From Patiria miniata (Eukaryota > Echinodermata > Asteroidea > Valvatida > Asterinidae): a DNA stretch of 64,000 nucleotides. The notes below the pieces were generated by a model, which was not told the DNA's origin, ran no database searches, and saw nothing but the letters and a program-made list of their open reading frames with translations. Location of the stretch: positions 37,051,058 through 37,115,057 of the forward strand of contig NW_024037059.1 in the NCBI RefSeq assembly GCF_015706575.1, written 5' to 3'. Numbering within the stretch: the first letter of the stretch is position 1; each line of letters opens with the position of its first letter. Made by a program: the position numbers and the translations under genes. Shown here piece by piece: positions 22,367 to 35,100 of this stretch.

Positions 22367-25300
22367 ATACTATTGTATGGAGGGATCTGCGTGTAGTCAA
22401 TGGTTAAAGGTAGTAATTGATGCTTTTCGGATTTTTTCCCTCATTTCCCCCCCCCCCCAAAAAAAAATAGAGTGAGGCTGTCCAAATAGGGTAGGTAGGG
22501 TAACCGGAAGCAGAACTATTATTTTTTTTGGCCTTATTATATAGGCATAGGCCGTGTAGATGGCCAAACAGGAAAAGGGGGATTGGCAATTAAATGCCAC
22601 AGTTTTATGTATACAAATTGATATTACTTTCGCTTTCAAACACTTTCGTACGCCAGAAATATTCCTTACATTTTGTAGAAATGTTGCAATATGTGGGACA
22701 CCCCAATTTTCATTTACAAAGAGTTTGCTTGACACGAAATATTTCTTTGTACCTTTGCATTAAAAAAAAAAGCAAAAACAAAATCAGGACTCTGAAATCT
22801 GGAATATACCTTATTCTCGAGGAAGCCATTTTCGATCGTGTTCCCTGAATCTATTGTACAAATTGTGAACTGTTGAATGGATTGGTGCCAGACTAGTTTA
22901 TGATTGGAGTGCATGCCAAGCCTCACTTTCAATTTTGTTTTAAATGTGGGTTAAAACAATAGGGTATGTTTAATCACAACTTTTAAATTATTCATCAGAG
23001 CAGACCGGTATTAATTTGTAATGAACTTTTGTTTTGTTGTTTTCATTTCTACTCGCAAGTTCCAAAAATGAAATGTTTGCCTCGCTTTTAATCTGAAATG
23101 GCCGACTCGTGAATAAAGTGTATAGACCATTATCATGTTGCGGCCATTTGGATTTTTCCCATTCAAATCAACGCAACCAAGGCGAGGCTTGAAGGAATAA
23201 TAGTCTGGTCCTTTGTGCACACAAAATTATTATCCAGTACTGTGATTGGATACATAACAGGGAACATGACTGAAATGGTAGCAGCATGATATCCTAAAGG
23301 TCTATTGATTTTAGGGAAGAGATTCCATCAATCTTGACCCAATCAGGCCTATACATAAAGTCGCTGTTACACAATCAGTTCCGGCCGGCCCCGTCAGTGC
23401 CTGGCATTGTGAACTTACAGCTGTTGCTGCTCATCCGCAAAGGATAATTGAAAACCTAATTATCTTTTCATGTACTTTTTTTTTACGACACGCTTGCCCT
23501 TTCCTGCAGCCCTTTATTGCCGCAAAAAACGACGGCATTTCGGTGAATCTAGCCATCCATTTGAGCAACATCGCAATATATCAACTGTCTTGGCTTGATA
23601 ACTGTGTAAACAACGAATTATCCACCGGGAATGTTTTCTTTTGTGAGCCATTTTGCGAAAACTTGTAATATAATGTAGTAGGGTTGTCCATCATTAGTCT
23701 ATGTCTTGCTGTCTTTTTTTTATAAGCGTTAAAATAATCCGAACAACTCAATACTCCTAAAGTATACGTGTCAGTAATGTGATCCAAAGAAATAACAATG
23801 CTCTAAATGCCAACTTTTAGTCGTTCTCACTCAAAAAGGCAATCGAATAATTTGATTAAACAATCGGATTCCATGAAATTCTTGGTACAAACACATGAAC
23901 ATGAATTGAAATGGCATGTTTATCATCAACATAATATTTATTCCAAAAATTGTAAGCGATATCCTAATTTGTTTGCAGCTTTCAAAGAGGTGTCTTTGTC
24001 ACTGCTTTTTTGCATTACATCCTTTGTCTAAACCACAATCTGCTGTGCGATTCAACATGTCAGAGTCATGATACAATGTAAACACTAAGTGCACGAACGT
24101 GATGAGTTTCAAAATTAAGTCATCAATATTGGGCAAGGACAGATCAGACAAGCGTGACAGCTGATCATACTTATCAAGGTAGCCTGCAGCCGAATTGAGC
24201 CCTCGGTAATTGCTTCCTACCAAAGACTAGTTGTTTTCTGCGTCTCGTACCGTCGTGCTACTGTGAAATTTTCGTTTAATCTCCCATTAATCATTCTCTA
24301 ACCGGATCGCAGATGATGTTTTGACTCGGGGGAGAGAAACGGTCGAGAAAAAGCCCGCTGATGGAATCATTAGGGGGATTTCTCGCTCGGCCTGGAAGAA
24401 TATCGTTTCTGAGATCGCATTTTAACTCGTGTGAATCGTGTGAACTTAGCCCAATGCATGTCACGGGGCGCTTCTGATCACTGAGAAATCGAACACTGTG
24501 AGCAATGTTGTTCATGCTTTATCAATGGCGGATCCGGGGGGGGGGGGGGCAACGGGGCCATGTGCCCCCCTCCCAAAAAAGCGAACCCAATTTTTGTTTT
24601 AAAGTGACGTGGCAATAAAGGCAGGCACTGCGTACACCACCATCTCTTCCTAAAAAAAATACGAACATGACGTTCTTGAATTAACATACGCAAGATTATG
24701 CAGCAAAAACGACATAATTATTTACAACAGCTGTTACGACAACTTTCAAGATTTACAGAAATATACTGAATTCTTAATTAATACTATTCAGGTTCAACAC
24801 TTCTTTTTTAAGTTGATAATTTCTTGTCTTAATAACGGAAGGAGTAGGAAAATTGAAAGAGCGAGATTGTGCGGATCGTTGAGGCGATGGAAACCAGTGG
24901 AGATTAATATTGTAATATTCTAGAAATTCATGATATTAAAATAGCATCGTGCAGAATCGTTAATGAGTCACTCACACAAATAGTGAGAGAATCTTTAACC
25001 AGACACCGCAGTCACAAATGATAATTAGCAGTGATAGTTGTTTAAGAGTCCTAGGGACCAAAGTCTATCCATTTTCAAATATTGACACTTGCCAGCACTT
25101 AGCAATCTAAAGGTGTACTTTCGTCCGAAGATCACCAAATTTAGTGTCTTAGATTGTTTACTTACCACATTTCAAAGGTCTGGGTCACATGAACTTAAAA
25201 TGTTTTTCATATTTCATGGAGAAAATGTTTCAACCCCGCATCTTTATATCTGAAATGGCAGACATTGTCTGGGCTCTATACGTATTTCCAACAGTGAGTT

Positions 25301-28300
25301 AATGCCATTGAATTATAAGCCAAAGCTGTCAACATCAGGCTGGCGGCGCGTAATTCACTCCATGTACGTGACATCTATCTGGGGGACATCACGTCCAGCA
25401 ACAACGAAAGCGCTTTAATTGCATTTGAAGCAAAGGTTTTCGAAATTAAACCTTGGTGTCGAGATATATTCTATGGCGATAATTATCAGAAATCTTTACA
25501 TTTTGCAAGGTTATGTTTTCGTGGGAAACGCGCTTAAGGAACAAAATGGCGCATCTCAGACGAAAGTGCTTATGTTTTCTTTTAAATCATTTAAATCCCA
25601 ATATATCGTTACCCTCTTTTATGTGGGATGACGATCAAACAAACACTCATAAGAGAATTAGAAATCGCAAAGGTCAAGCTGTTCAGCGGATATTTTTCCT
25701 CGTCACATTTGATTAAGTGTTACTTTGACTCCTGTTTATAACCGCTAGGAAAAACGTAGCCCTACCTTATTGAATACTGACGTCAATGCATTCAGATATT
25801 AACAAGAGACAAAAATTGTAAAATTTAATGATTGCTGCGTTGTCGGTGAAAAGATAATTAGGTAAGCTATGAATTGAGCAAATGCCCATCCATGGATTGA
25901 ACAGTGCTTAGTTTTTCCCCCGACAATATAATTTTTGTGTGTGACAAGAACAAAAATCACAAGTCCTTTCAATTTTTCTGTGCGAGCGGCATCAACGCCT
26001 CCCGAGACAAACATAATTTTTGCCAATTTCGTCCTGCAAGGAAAAAACATCGAGGCTCCCACGATGTTAATAATAAAGTGATGCATGTGTATTGAAGAGA
26101 TCCCCAGATTGCTTCGATGTATAGATCTTTAGTCCATCAGAAAAATCCTATTCAGCATTTATTTGTACGTGCTTAGAATGAATCCGTTTGGTATACTATA
26201 TGCCTAGTATACCATTTGTTTCAGGCAACATTTTTTCCCGACGTTTGCAATAGACTGATGATAGACTATTGTTTAGATATGGTGCTTTGTATTCTGTCCT
26301 ATTATTTTGGTATGGAAGATAAATCACTTCTTGTTGTCAGTAGATTGGTGTTGAAGCCTTTATTATTTTCAAGTACCACACTCTCTCGTGCAACAAAGAA
26401 ACAGCACAACGTGGATTAAGCAAAAGATCGTTCAAAGCCGAAGATCGCTGACCTCATTTTGTTTCCAAGTTCTGTAGGCTAAACACGTTTTCACAATTTT
26501 GCACAAGTTAACTGCATTTGGCTGAAAGGCATACATTGTTGTGGTACCACGTGGATTGTTTTCAAATTTCTTATTTTTCTGGAAATGTATTTAAAACGTA
26601 ATTCAACTGCAATATTAAAGCAATGTTCTTGAAGCCCTTTGCATTAAATTTCACAGCTGTAAAATTGTTTCATATTTCTCGCTAATTAAAGTGTAAAGAT
26701 ATGGAAAACATATGTTAATGAAACATATATTAATAAAGTTTGGGATTTTTTGTAGTTTTGGGGCTGGGGCAGTAGTAGGCCTGAAGCTGGGACAAAAAAC
26801 TTTTTTTTAGAGGGTTGACATTTGGGTAATTGTTAATATTTGTACTTGTTTACTGTTATTTTATTTGGATGTATTTATAAGTACTGTGTGCTAGATTTAT
26901 TTCCTGTCTCGACTTGATGCAATTCAATCTGTGATTGCCACATCTTGTCTTAAGAAACAAACAAATCATTTATAATAATTTACTTATAATAATAAAGAAT
27001 GTTTTTTTTTGTCTGTAGCACGTGAACACAATTAATATCGTTGAATTTTTTTTTTTTGGGGGGGGGAAGGGAGGGTAAATCAAGTGAGTGTAAAACCAGA
27101 CCAATTCACATAAACGTCCTGTCTTTCTGTTCATGTTTTTTTTTTTTTAACTTGCTGTACTGCTCATATGACTGCACTGATGGGGTAGTGAACTCCAAGA
27201 AATGTTCAAGCGTAATCAAATCTAATAGCAGCTGTATCATCTTACCGTGCGCCCAATGTCCAATGATGCGATGTAATTGTTGTCTTGGCATGCCAAACCT
27301 GTCAAATAAATCCTCGTGCAATATCAAAATCATTTCAATTTGCAATCTTCCGCCAAACGAAGCGTTGCATGGTGATAGTCTCAAACGTCGAATCAGTTCT
27401 CATCAGTTTTCTTCCTCATTGATTAAATCATTTATACTCGGTTGCTATTTAACATAAACTTAAACATCACTCAGACTATCTAGTCGATACCTGCGGAACT
27501 ATTTTTGCTTTTAGTTTAATCGCCAGTTACGTAAAGCTCAGAATTCAAATATATCCTTTAATATGAAGGATTTTGGTTGAGTTTGTCTACTGCTAGTAAA
27601 TCTAGCGTGCTACGTTAATCTCACTTCCCCTGCTATTTCGTGATGCTTAATTTCAACTGACTTTATCTGTGCAGGGCGTATAGGCCTGCACCAGTGATTC
27701 TATGCGATTGTAGTAACAAGTTTTGTTTTGCTCGATGACATTATTTTTAAATATTAAATCCCTTTTATTTGAACAATGCACGACGACCAGTAATTCTTCC
27801 TGTCGCAAATGAAAAAGAGCTCTCATGTGGAAAATGCATGAGTGAAATAACCAGTGAGAAATGCCGAGTTCTTTTTATATAACGGCTATGACCTCGAGGC
27901 CTCCGGAAATCTTGTTGAACGTGTGTTTAAGTGTCTGAATATTAAAACGCCTACGGGTTTTATTACTGACATACGTGGAGGAAAATGCGAAGGAGTGTGA
28001 CACACAAAAATGGTTCCAAAAATATGACTCCAAAAATGAACACGATTTGATTTTCTTGCGGTATTTTCCACAAATTAAAGTGTAACATATTTCTTGACAA
28101 ATACCTAAAGGTTTGTCATAGGCCTACGCAGAAAGAATTAGAAACAACGCAATCGCATAAACTTCAGTGGATTTTCCGATCAATAATCCTCATTAGAGTA
28201 TTATTTTTTTGATTCAGCTGTCCCGAATTGCTTGGTCGATTTCGGCTGTTTTCTTATCTAAAATACCCACATTTAAAAAAAAAGAATACAAAGGTGTATA

Positions 28301-28651
28301 ATATTTGCTTACATCGATCAAAGATGTCGTTTATTGTGCTGGTTGTACCAAACTCGATGAACAAACCGGTGTTTGACAATGTCTATTCCCTTTGAAAACG
28401 TACTCACTTATGAAATATCGACATTCTTTTAATATCTTCCATTCTTACCACCATTTCAAGTGGCAGTTACTTCAAACTTTACCTCAGTGCCCCACTACCT
28501 GAAAAAAAACCTGGTTTCACCCTGCCCTGGAGAAGAAATTCACGCACAAAAATTAAGTAAAGTGCATGTACCATTAAGCGATATCTTTTGAAACAGAATT
28601 TTTAATGTATGCGTTTTCTATCCCGATGCAGGATCAAACTTTTTTTCCAAA

Positions 28652-29107
28652 ATGGAGTACTACTGTGCGCTGGTGCTGTTCTTATGCGGAGTTTCAACCA
28701 TCAACGCCCAACAGCCGACCCCGAATGCCACCGTCACCTTTACCCCACAATCCTCGGCAGACACCATCACCACCGTCTCCCTGAGTCTGCCCCAATCAAC
28801 TGGTGCTGTCCTGACTGACACCATGACATCAGGCACGTCTGGTGTCCAGTTCACCACCACGCCACAGCCACGTATGACTACGGAGCCAGCCGGGTCCACC
28901 AACTCCCCGGGTAGTTCATCAACCGAGGCGCTATCGGAGGACCCGAGGTACCCGTTGTACATTGTGGGGTTCTTTCCGATCTCCGGGGATAGTTTTCACC
29001 GCGGGAACAGCGCCTTGCTGGCAGCGAACCTCGCCCTGGAGCACATCAACGACAAGGAGGACATCCTCCCGGGATATCGGCTCGCCATGAACTGGAATGA
29101 TAGCTTT
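28652..29107 (+). CDS. GABA-B-like receptor exon 1 (signal peptide, stalk, start of flytrap)
   Basis: The ATG is preceded by aaa; donor gtgagt; 456 nt, phase 0. A hydrophobic signal peptide (MEYYCALVLFLCGVSTINA) is followed by ~80 residues rich in Ser, Thr and Pro, likely O-glycosylated. Lobe 1 begins YPLYIVGFFPISGDSFHRGN. The Trp that stacks on GABA in GABBR1 (motif SGGWPGG) is not present in SGDSFHRG. Confidence 0.9.
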
Positions 29108-32100
29108 GTGAGTAATTTTACAACTTAGCCTACTAACATTGGCTTAAATGTGTTCTCTTCTGGTATTAATTGGTTATAGATTAGTCAATTTTGAAACAAG
29201 AGAAGAGCATTTTAATTTTTGTTTAGACATATCTCTCCATGTCGGAGTGAAAGTGAGTCTTATGTTTGATATAATTTGTGTTCATCCTTCTGCAAAATGT
29301 ATAAACAAATAAACTAAATAGAAGCACCCATCTTCGCTGAGCAATTAATCTACACTTCTAACTTCTGACTGCGCGTCTGATATTTCTCCAGAGATAATTG
29401 GCTTTTGTCAATTGTACAGGACACTTCAGATATGTACCTTACCTCAGGAAGGTCATTGGTTTGCATCATCGATTCCGTAGAGAAATGTAATTTGATTACG
29501 ACGGTTGTAATGCTACTTCACAACACTGGAATTCAGTGACGACAAAGGCTAAATCTAATCTCGTTGATGGAAGATAGCAGCGCTTTCAATTATGAGCTTT
29601 CTGAGAGTGCAGATAACACAAGACGACGCTAACTTCCTCTATTTGTGTGTGTGTATGGTGTCATGAGGATCCATGTGCTGTCGACGACTGTCTCTTTTGT
29701 TTTTATTCCGTTCGACTACTGATTGAAAGAAGAGAATCATAAATCTTTTAAACATTGGAATTCGCCCTTTAAGGCGGAACTTTAATAGCCTGTCCTATGG
29801 CTAATTCAAACATTCATCTGTTATAGGAAACTGATTATTTTGAAGTTATCCCTTCTTGTCCAAAGTCAGAGGTAACGAATTATTATACGACAAGAATAAT
29901 GTTATACTCTATAATTGTTATAAATTAAACATTTAGATCTAAAAACGTATCGAAATTATGTCACCATTATTGAGCGTTGGATGTAAATCGCGCTCACCTT
30001 GTTTTCAGTTTGATAAAGTAGGCACGTCGTTGGCCAGTCCCTGTACATCGCTTTCTGTTTTCACACCGACAACTGTCTGTTCTAGGTTTTTTATGCGTTT
30101 TTGTCATTAATGGTTCGACTGCGATGAGAGAAAAGTGCTGTATGTGCGAAATACCAGGTATTAAACGTTATGACGATATCATCTCTTGCCTTTTCTATGT
30201 TTTCCAAGATAATAACAGTTAGGGTCTACAATAATCAGCGGATTGTTTCTTCTTCATGTTTTGTCGACAGATACACGTAACCCTCATAACACATACCATG
30301 TTTAATCTGACTTCTATCACCCCTTGCCTCCGGCGTGTAGTGCAATGCAGGTATAGCTACTCAGGCTCTATTTGAGCACATCAACTCCGGGACCAAGTAT
30401 CACATGCTGCTAGGTGCAGGCTGCTCCTCCGTGGCTCAGACCATCTCATTGGCTGCCGACCTCTGGAACATTATCCAGGTACAGAGTAGTGGTGTAACTG
30501 GGGTCCAATTTGAAAGGGAAAGGTGCGCTTTAACAGTTTAATAGGGTTGATTATAATAATAACAACCAAAAATGGTACCATTAGGGACTCATAGGGAGAC
30601 ATTCCCATAGACTTGTGCATACATTTTCCCCGACTTTCCTGACCCCTAACCCCAGATTATCCCTTATCCTACCCCAACAATTTTTTTGTGTATTTTTACT
30701 AACTGGGCCATGGAGCAATCGATCTAGCCTGTTTGCGACATTAAAATGTTGCCTCTAAATCAGAGCTGAGGCTAATGCCACATATCTCTCATGAGGCTAA
30801 AGTGTCTCCCAAATGGCACTATTTACGAAAGTTATGAATAGCAAGATGATCGGTATCACCTCCAGAGCAGTTATTGTAAGGGCCGCAATTGTTCATTCCA
30901 GTAGACCATATGTATAGTGGCTTAGAGGCAGTGTTTTTGTAACGCTGGGATAGGCATGGTACACGTTTTATTTGTTACTGAAAATATTGAAATCCCACCC
31001 TCTTATAGACGGCCACTATGCTCCTATATAGTAATAATGCTTTGAAACGAAGCCATAGATGCAAGTGAAATTCGTTATCTTTCCCCCAGATATCGTATTC
31101 AGCATCCAGCCCAGCGCTGTCAGTCCGTAGCCAGTACAAGACGTTCTTCCGTACCAACGCTGCCGACTCCCAGTTCAACAACGCCCGCCTGGCGATGATC
31201 AAGCGATATAATTGGACCCGAGTGGCCACCCTGCACGAAAACCAGGAAGTCTTCTCGACAGTAAGATTAGCGCAATTTGCGTAATTGTGTTTAATTTGGT
31301 TTGGTGGACCTTCGGGCCAACTTATTTGCCTCTTACTGAGTGGGTCAATGACTGACTGACTGATTGACTAAATTGATATCATTGTAATTTCAATTTCTTG
31401 TTTATTTCGAATTTTGTCTGGGGAGCAAATGAATGAAAACATTTAGGAATGCTTCTAGATATACAGAAGTGTCGAGCCGGATCTTCGTTTTTTTTCTCAA
31501 AATTGGGGATTGTGTCTAGGCAATTGAAACACATCAATGATCCCGTACACATTTAGCTTTATCCAAAGTGGGAACTTTCTTAAGATGAAGTTTATTTTAG
31601 TACCAATAAACGTAAAGGCGCTTATTTAAATTGGCAAAACGGATGGTGTTGTAGAAGTGAAAACGTATAAATGTCTTAGCGACTACAATACGTATAATGT
31701 TTTTACAATGTCCTCAGTCCATCAACGATTTCAGCACTCTACTGGCCAACAATGATATCGAACTGATAACTTCAGAGAGCTTCACCGTGGATCCGGAAGA
31801 ACAGGTCAAGAATCTTAAGGTGGGTTTACAATATTAGTAACCATCAGATTCCCTAAATTTACATTATACAAATATTTTATTTCATCTGTTCAATTATGAG
31901 AACAAGGGTTACGGGATAATTGCAAAGGTGTATAGCAAGGAAGACTGGGGATAGGTTACCAAGAGGGATAGGTTACCTAGAGGGATAGGTTACCTAGAGG
32001 GAAAGGAGACGATCAACAATAATACGTTTTCGAGATGTGAGGAAAAAGTATGGAATAAATGGGAACCCAACCCACATGTCAGCCTGAGTGGGAGTTTCAC

Positions 32101-35100
32101 AATGAGTCACAGGAAGGTATCATTGCGCCAACCTGTCTTGATATCATGTTGTGTATATTATTTTAAGTTTCCATATTCATAAATTAATTGGTCTTTCCGA
32201 GAGAATTTCGCCTATAGTTTATGATCGTCAGAAAAAAATACTATGTTCATGAAATCGTCTTGCTGTGAACTGCCATGCATGGTAATTTCACAAATCTATT
32301 TCTGGAGGTACGTCTTATGTTCTAAAGCGTAGTTTGTCTCTTACTAAAGGGATGTTATTGTCTGAACATCAACGGATTATGTTGCATTCTCTCCCATTTC
32401 AGAGCAAAGGGGCGTGGATAATCTTCGGCAACTTCTACGAGAACATGGCCAGGCGTGTATTTTGCCAGGTACTTCATACATTTAAACTTTTAAAGCCATT
32501 TTCAGTAGTATACAGTACCCTTTTCTCAACTACTGTAAATGGAGTCCTTCATTTTTTCCCCTAACAATATGTGCTCTCTGAAGACTTTGTTGTGTTCATT
32601 ATGGCTCCTTACAGGCGTATCAGCAGAAGCTGTACGGTAAGCATTATGCCTGGTTCCTGCCCGGCGGGTACAAGGACAAGTGGTGGGAGGTACCGGACGA
32701 TGAAGTCGCTTGCACTCCCGAGGAGCTGCACCAGGCAATTAAAGGATACATCTCGACTGAGAACATCCCCTTGAGTATCTACAAGGACCAGAAAACTCCG
32801 TCTGGTTACGTAAGTACAATTGTTTGAAACAAAAATACTTAACAAGGAGTTTTTGCTTTAGTGCTGCCATCATTTTCTTGAATGCCAACCTGAAATCCCA
32901 AGGGTCTGCACTAAAGACGGAGTTTCTGGTCTTGCCAGAGTTACCTTTGGCATTTAATGAGTACCCGTGAGTATTCCAACTTAGAAACCAGACATTTGCC
33001 TTTCCTGCAATTGGGAGCTGCTGGTTGAGTCTTGACGCTGATTGAGCTAGCAAGGACAAAAGATACAATTTATCAAGTAGGATTTTGAGGAATGGGATCG
33101 ACACTTCCAGTGGCGTATCCATTGGGGATTTCCCTGATGACATGTTGTAATTTGGGGTTTTGGTTTTTTTCAGGAATTGAAAGCTCCTGCACTTCATGGC
33201 TGGTACTATCTCCCCCATTTACAAAACCATTTTACGCACGAAATCGAGTTTTGGCCTCTTTGTTAAAGGAAAATACCCCATAGTATCCCTACATCCCGAA
33301 CCTGGATACCCCAACGGAACCGTTCCTCCCTCTTTCCTTTTCAAGATCTGCAAATGTTTTACTTTGTATCGTGATGTTCAGTTCTTAAGGTTGATCGAAC
33401 TTGAAGGAGTGCAAATAATCAAATGATAACCAAGCATCGATTTGTTCAAGACATGCATTTAGTGATTAGGGCCTACCAGCATTACCTGGATAGTATTTTT
33501 ATCTTTCTCCTCAAGACTGCGAGGGAATATGAGGCGATTGTGGAGGAACTGTTTGATGCCCAGAAGAACCAGACGTCATTTGACGCCAACAAGGCTGCCG
33601 CCTCCTACGCCTACGACGCTACCTGGACCATCGCACTCACGCTTAATAAAAGCTTGAGTAAGATTCAACATTTAATTTCCGTAATTACAACCCGCAAGTC
33701 CATGCTCTACTGAAACAGAATCATTTTGATGAATTCCTCCACTGATTGATTATAAAAGAAGAACGTGTTTTTTTGTTTTTATTCTTCAAGAAGGCACTTA
33801 ATAAGCTTAGCACTCTCTGTTTCGTCTTTTAAAGGTATTGTTTTCATTACGTACTGAACGTTCCGTACGGAACGTACTGAACGTCTAAACTTTCTAAAGT
33901 TGCGTAATCTCACTTTTCATGGACCCATTTTCCTTCGTTGATATCTTCTCGAAAGCTTTGAATCTAGATCATTCTAAAAAAAATCGGACAGTTTAGTTTG
34001 AAGTCCTTTTAGGATAATTTGATGAACAATTTTCTAGGCAGCATTCTTAATTGAATATACAACGAGCCTTAAACTGCCTGCAGTATATTAAATATCAAGT
34101 CAATAATGCTGATCCTGCCATATCGTTATTTACGTTTTCTCATGTACTCCGTTTGAATACCGGTACATTGTATCTTGTTCTCTAAATGCATTTTTGATGT
34201 TGTTTTGTTTGCTGTGACGACATCGTCTTTTGAATTGTGTAGAAATTCTATGGAGTCCCAAATATTATGTTCCAACCGTCTTTGTATGTGCCTCATTGTT
34301 AATGGTGTTTATGATCCTTAGGCAATTTCACATCGGACAGTTTGGAGGATTTTCACTATGAGAACGTGGCGATGCGGGAAGTGTTCATGGACACTCTCTA
34401 CAACTTGGAATTTGAAGGTGTCTCGGTGAGTATATATACGCGCAACATGCACATTATTTTATCGTTCAGGAAATTTGTCCGGTGTTGAATAGGCTGTCCA
34501 AATAACGAAGTTTGTGGCTTTTTAAGCTCTGGCAGGAGCTTCTACATGTCACTTGGTCTGTCTGTCTGTCCCGAAAATTGACCACTTGAAGGTATGGTGT
34601 TCCATATGTCCATCGGCGTCGCACTTTTCGGCGTCGCACTTTTAAGCTCTGGCAGGCATCATTTTGATCAATTCCATGCAAGACTTCTTGCAACACGGCT
34701 AGAACTTATTGTGCACTCGCACTTGTTTAATGGCAGTTCAATACAACACGATGTCAGAGTAAATCATTCAATATCATTTCGTTTTTTAAATTTATTAGAA
34801 ATAGGCAAAGGAACTAACGATACATTGATATTTTGCTGCAATAAATTGCAGGGGACAGTCAGCTTCACCAGAGATGGCAATCGGGAAGGATTAATTGAAG
34901 TCCGCCAGATGAAAGGTAAGCTTATAGACTCAGAGAACTTTTGCCATCACCGTTTATACGTATGTATTTTCTTTTTAGCATGAATGTGTTTAACCTATGG
35001 TCGATTCTGTTTGATTTTGGTGTTCCTTCACTCAGAAAGCACGGAGGTACCAATTGGCCGATACTCGCCTCAGAAGGAAGAGCTTATCATCGACGGTATC

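Larger units (their letters stand above)
17831..28631. other. Intergenic region between spectraplakin and the receptor gene
   Basis: No exon chain could be built on either strand; open frames here are short and lack splice partners. It holds a possible promoter near 19.9 kb, two adjacent foldback/MITE elements (21850-22366), C/G homopolymer runs (about 18527, 22448, 24536, 27055), and a 'ggcggatccgggg' motif at 24526-24540 like the ends of some transposons. If the leader exon at 19932-19974 is real, most of this is intron 1 of the receptor gene. Confidence 0.55.

Noticed and set aside
27041..27457. 138-codon plus frame and 92-codon minus frame in the same place
   Set aside because: Both depend on homopolymer-rich ends. 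The minus reading (RFGMPRQQLHRIIGHWAHG) looks protein-like but has no recognised family or splice chain.
32739..33218. 159-codon minus-strand frame overlapping receptor exon 6
   Set aside because: Partly antisense to a real exon, the rest intronic. No family wording, no splice partners. A transposon fragment cannot be excluded.
32821..33515. A missing receptor exon between exons 6 and 7
   Set aside because: The protein alignment is continuous (YKDQKTPSGY then TAREYEAIVEEL) and phases match, so no exon is needed.
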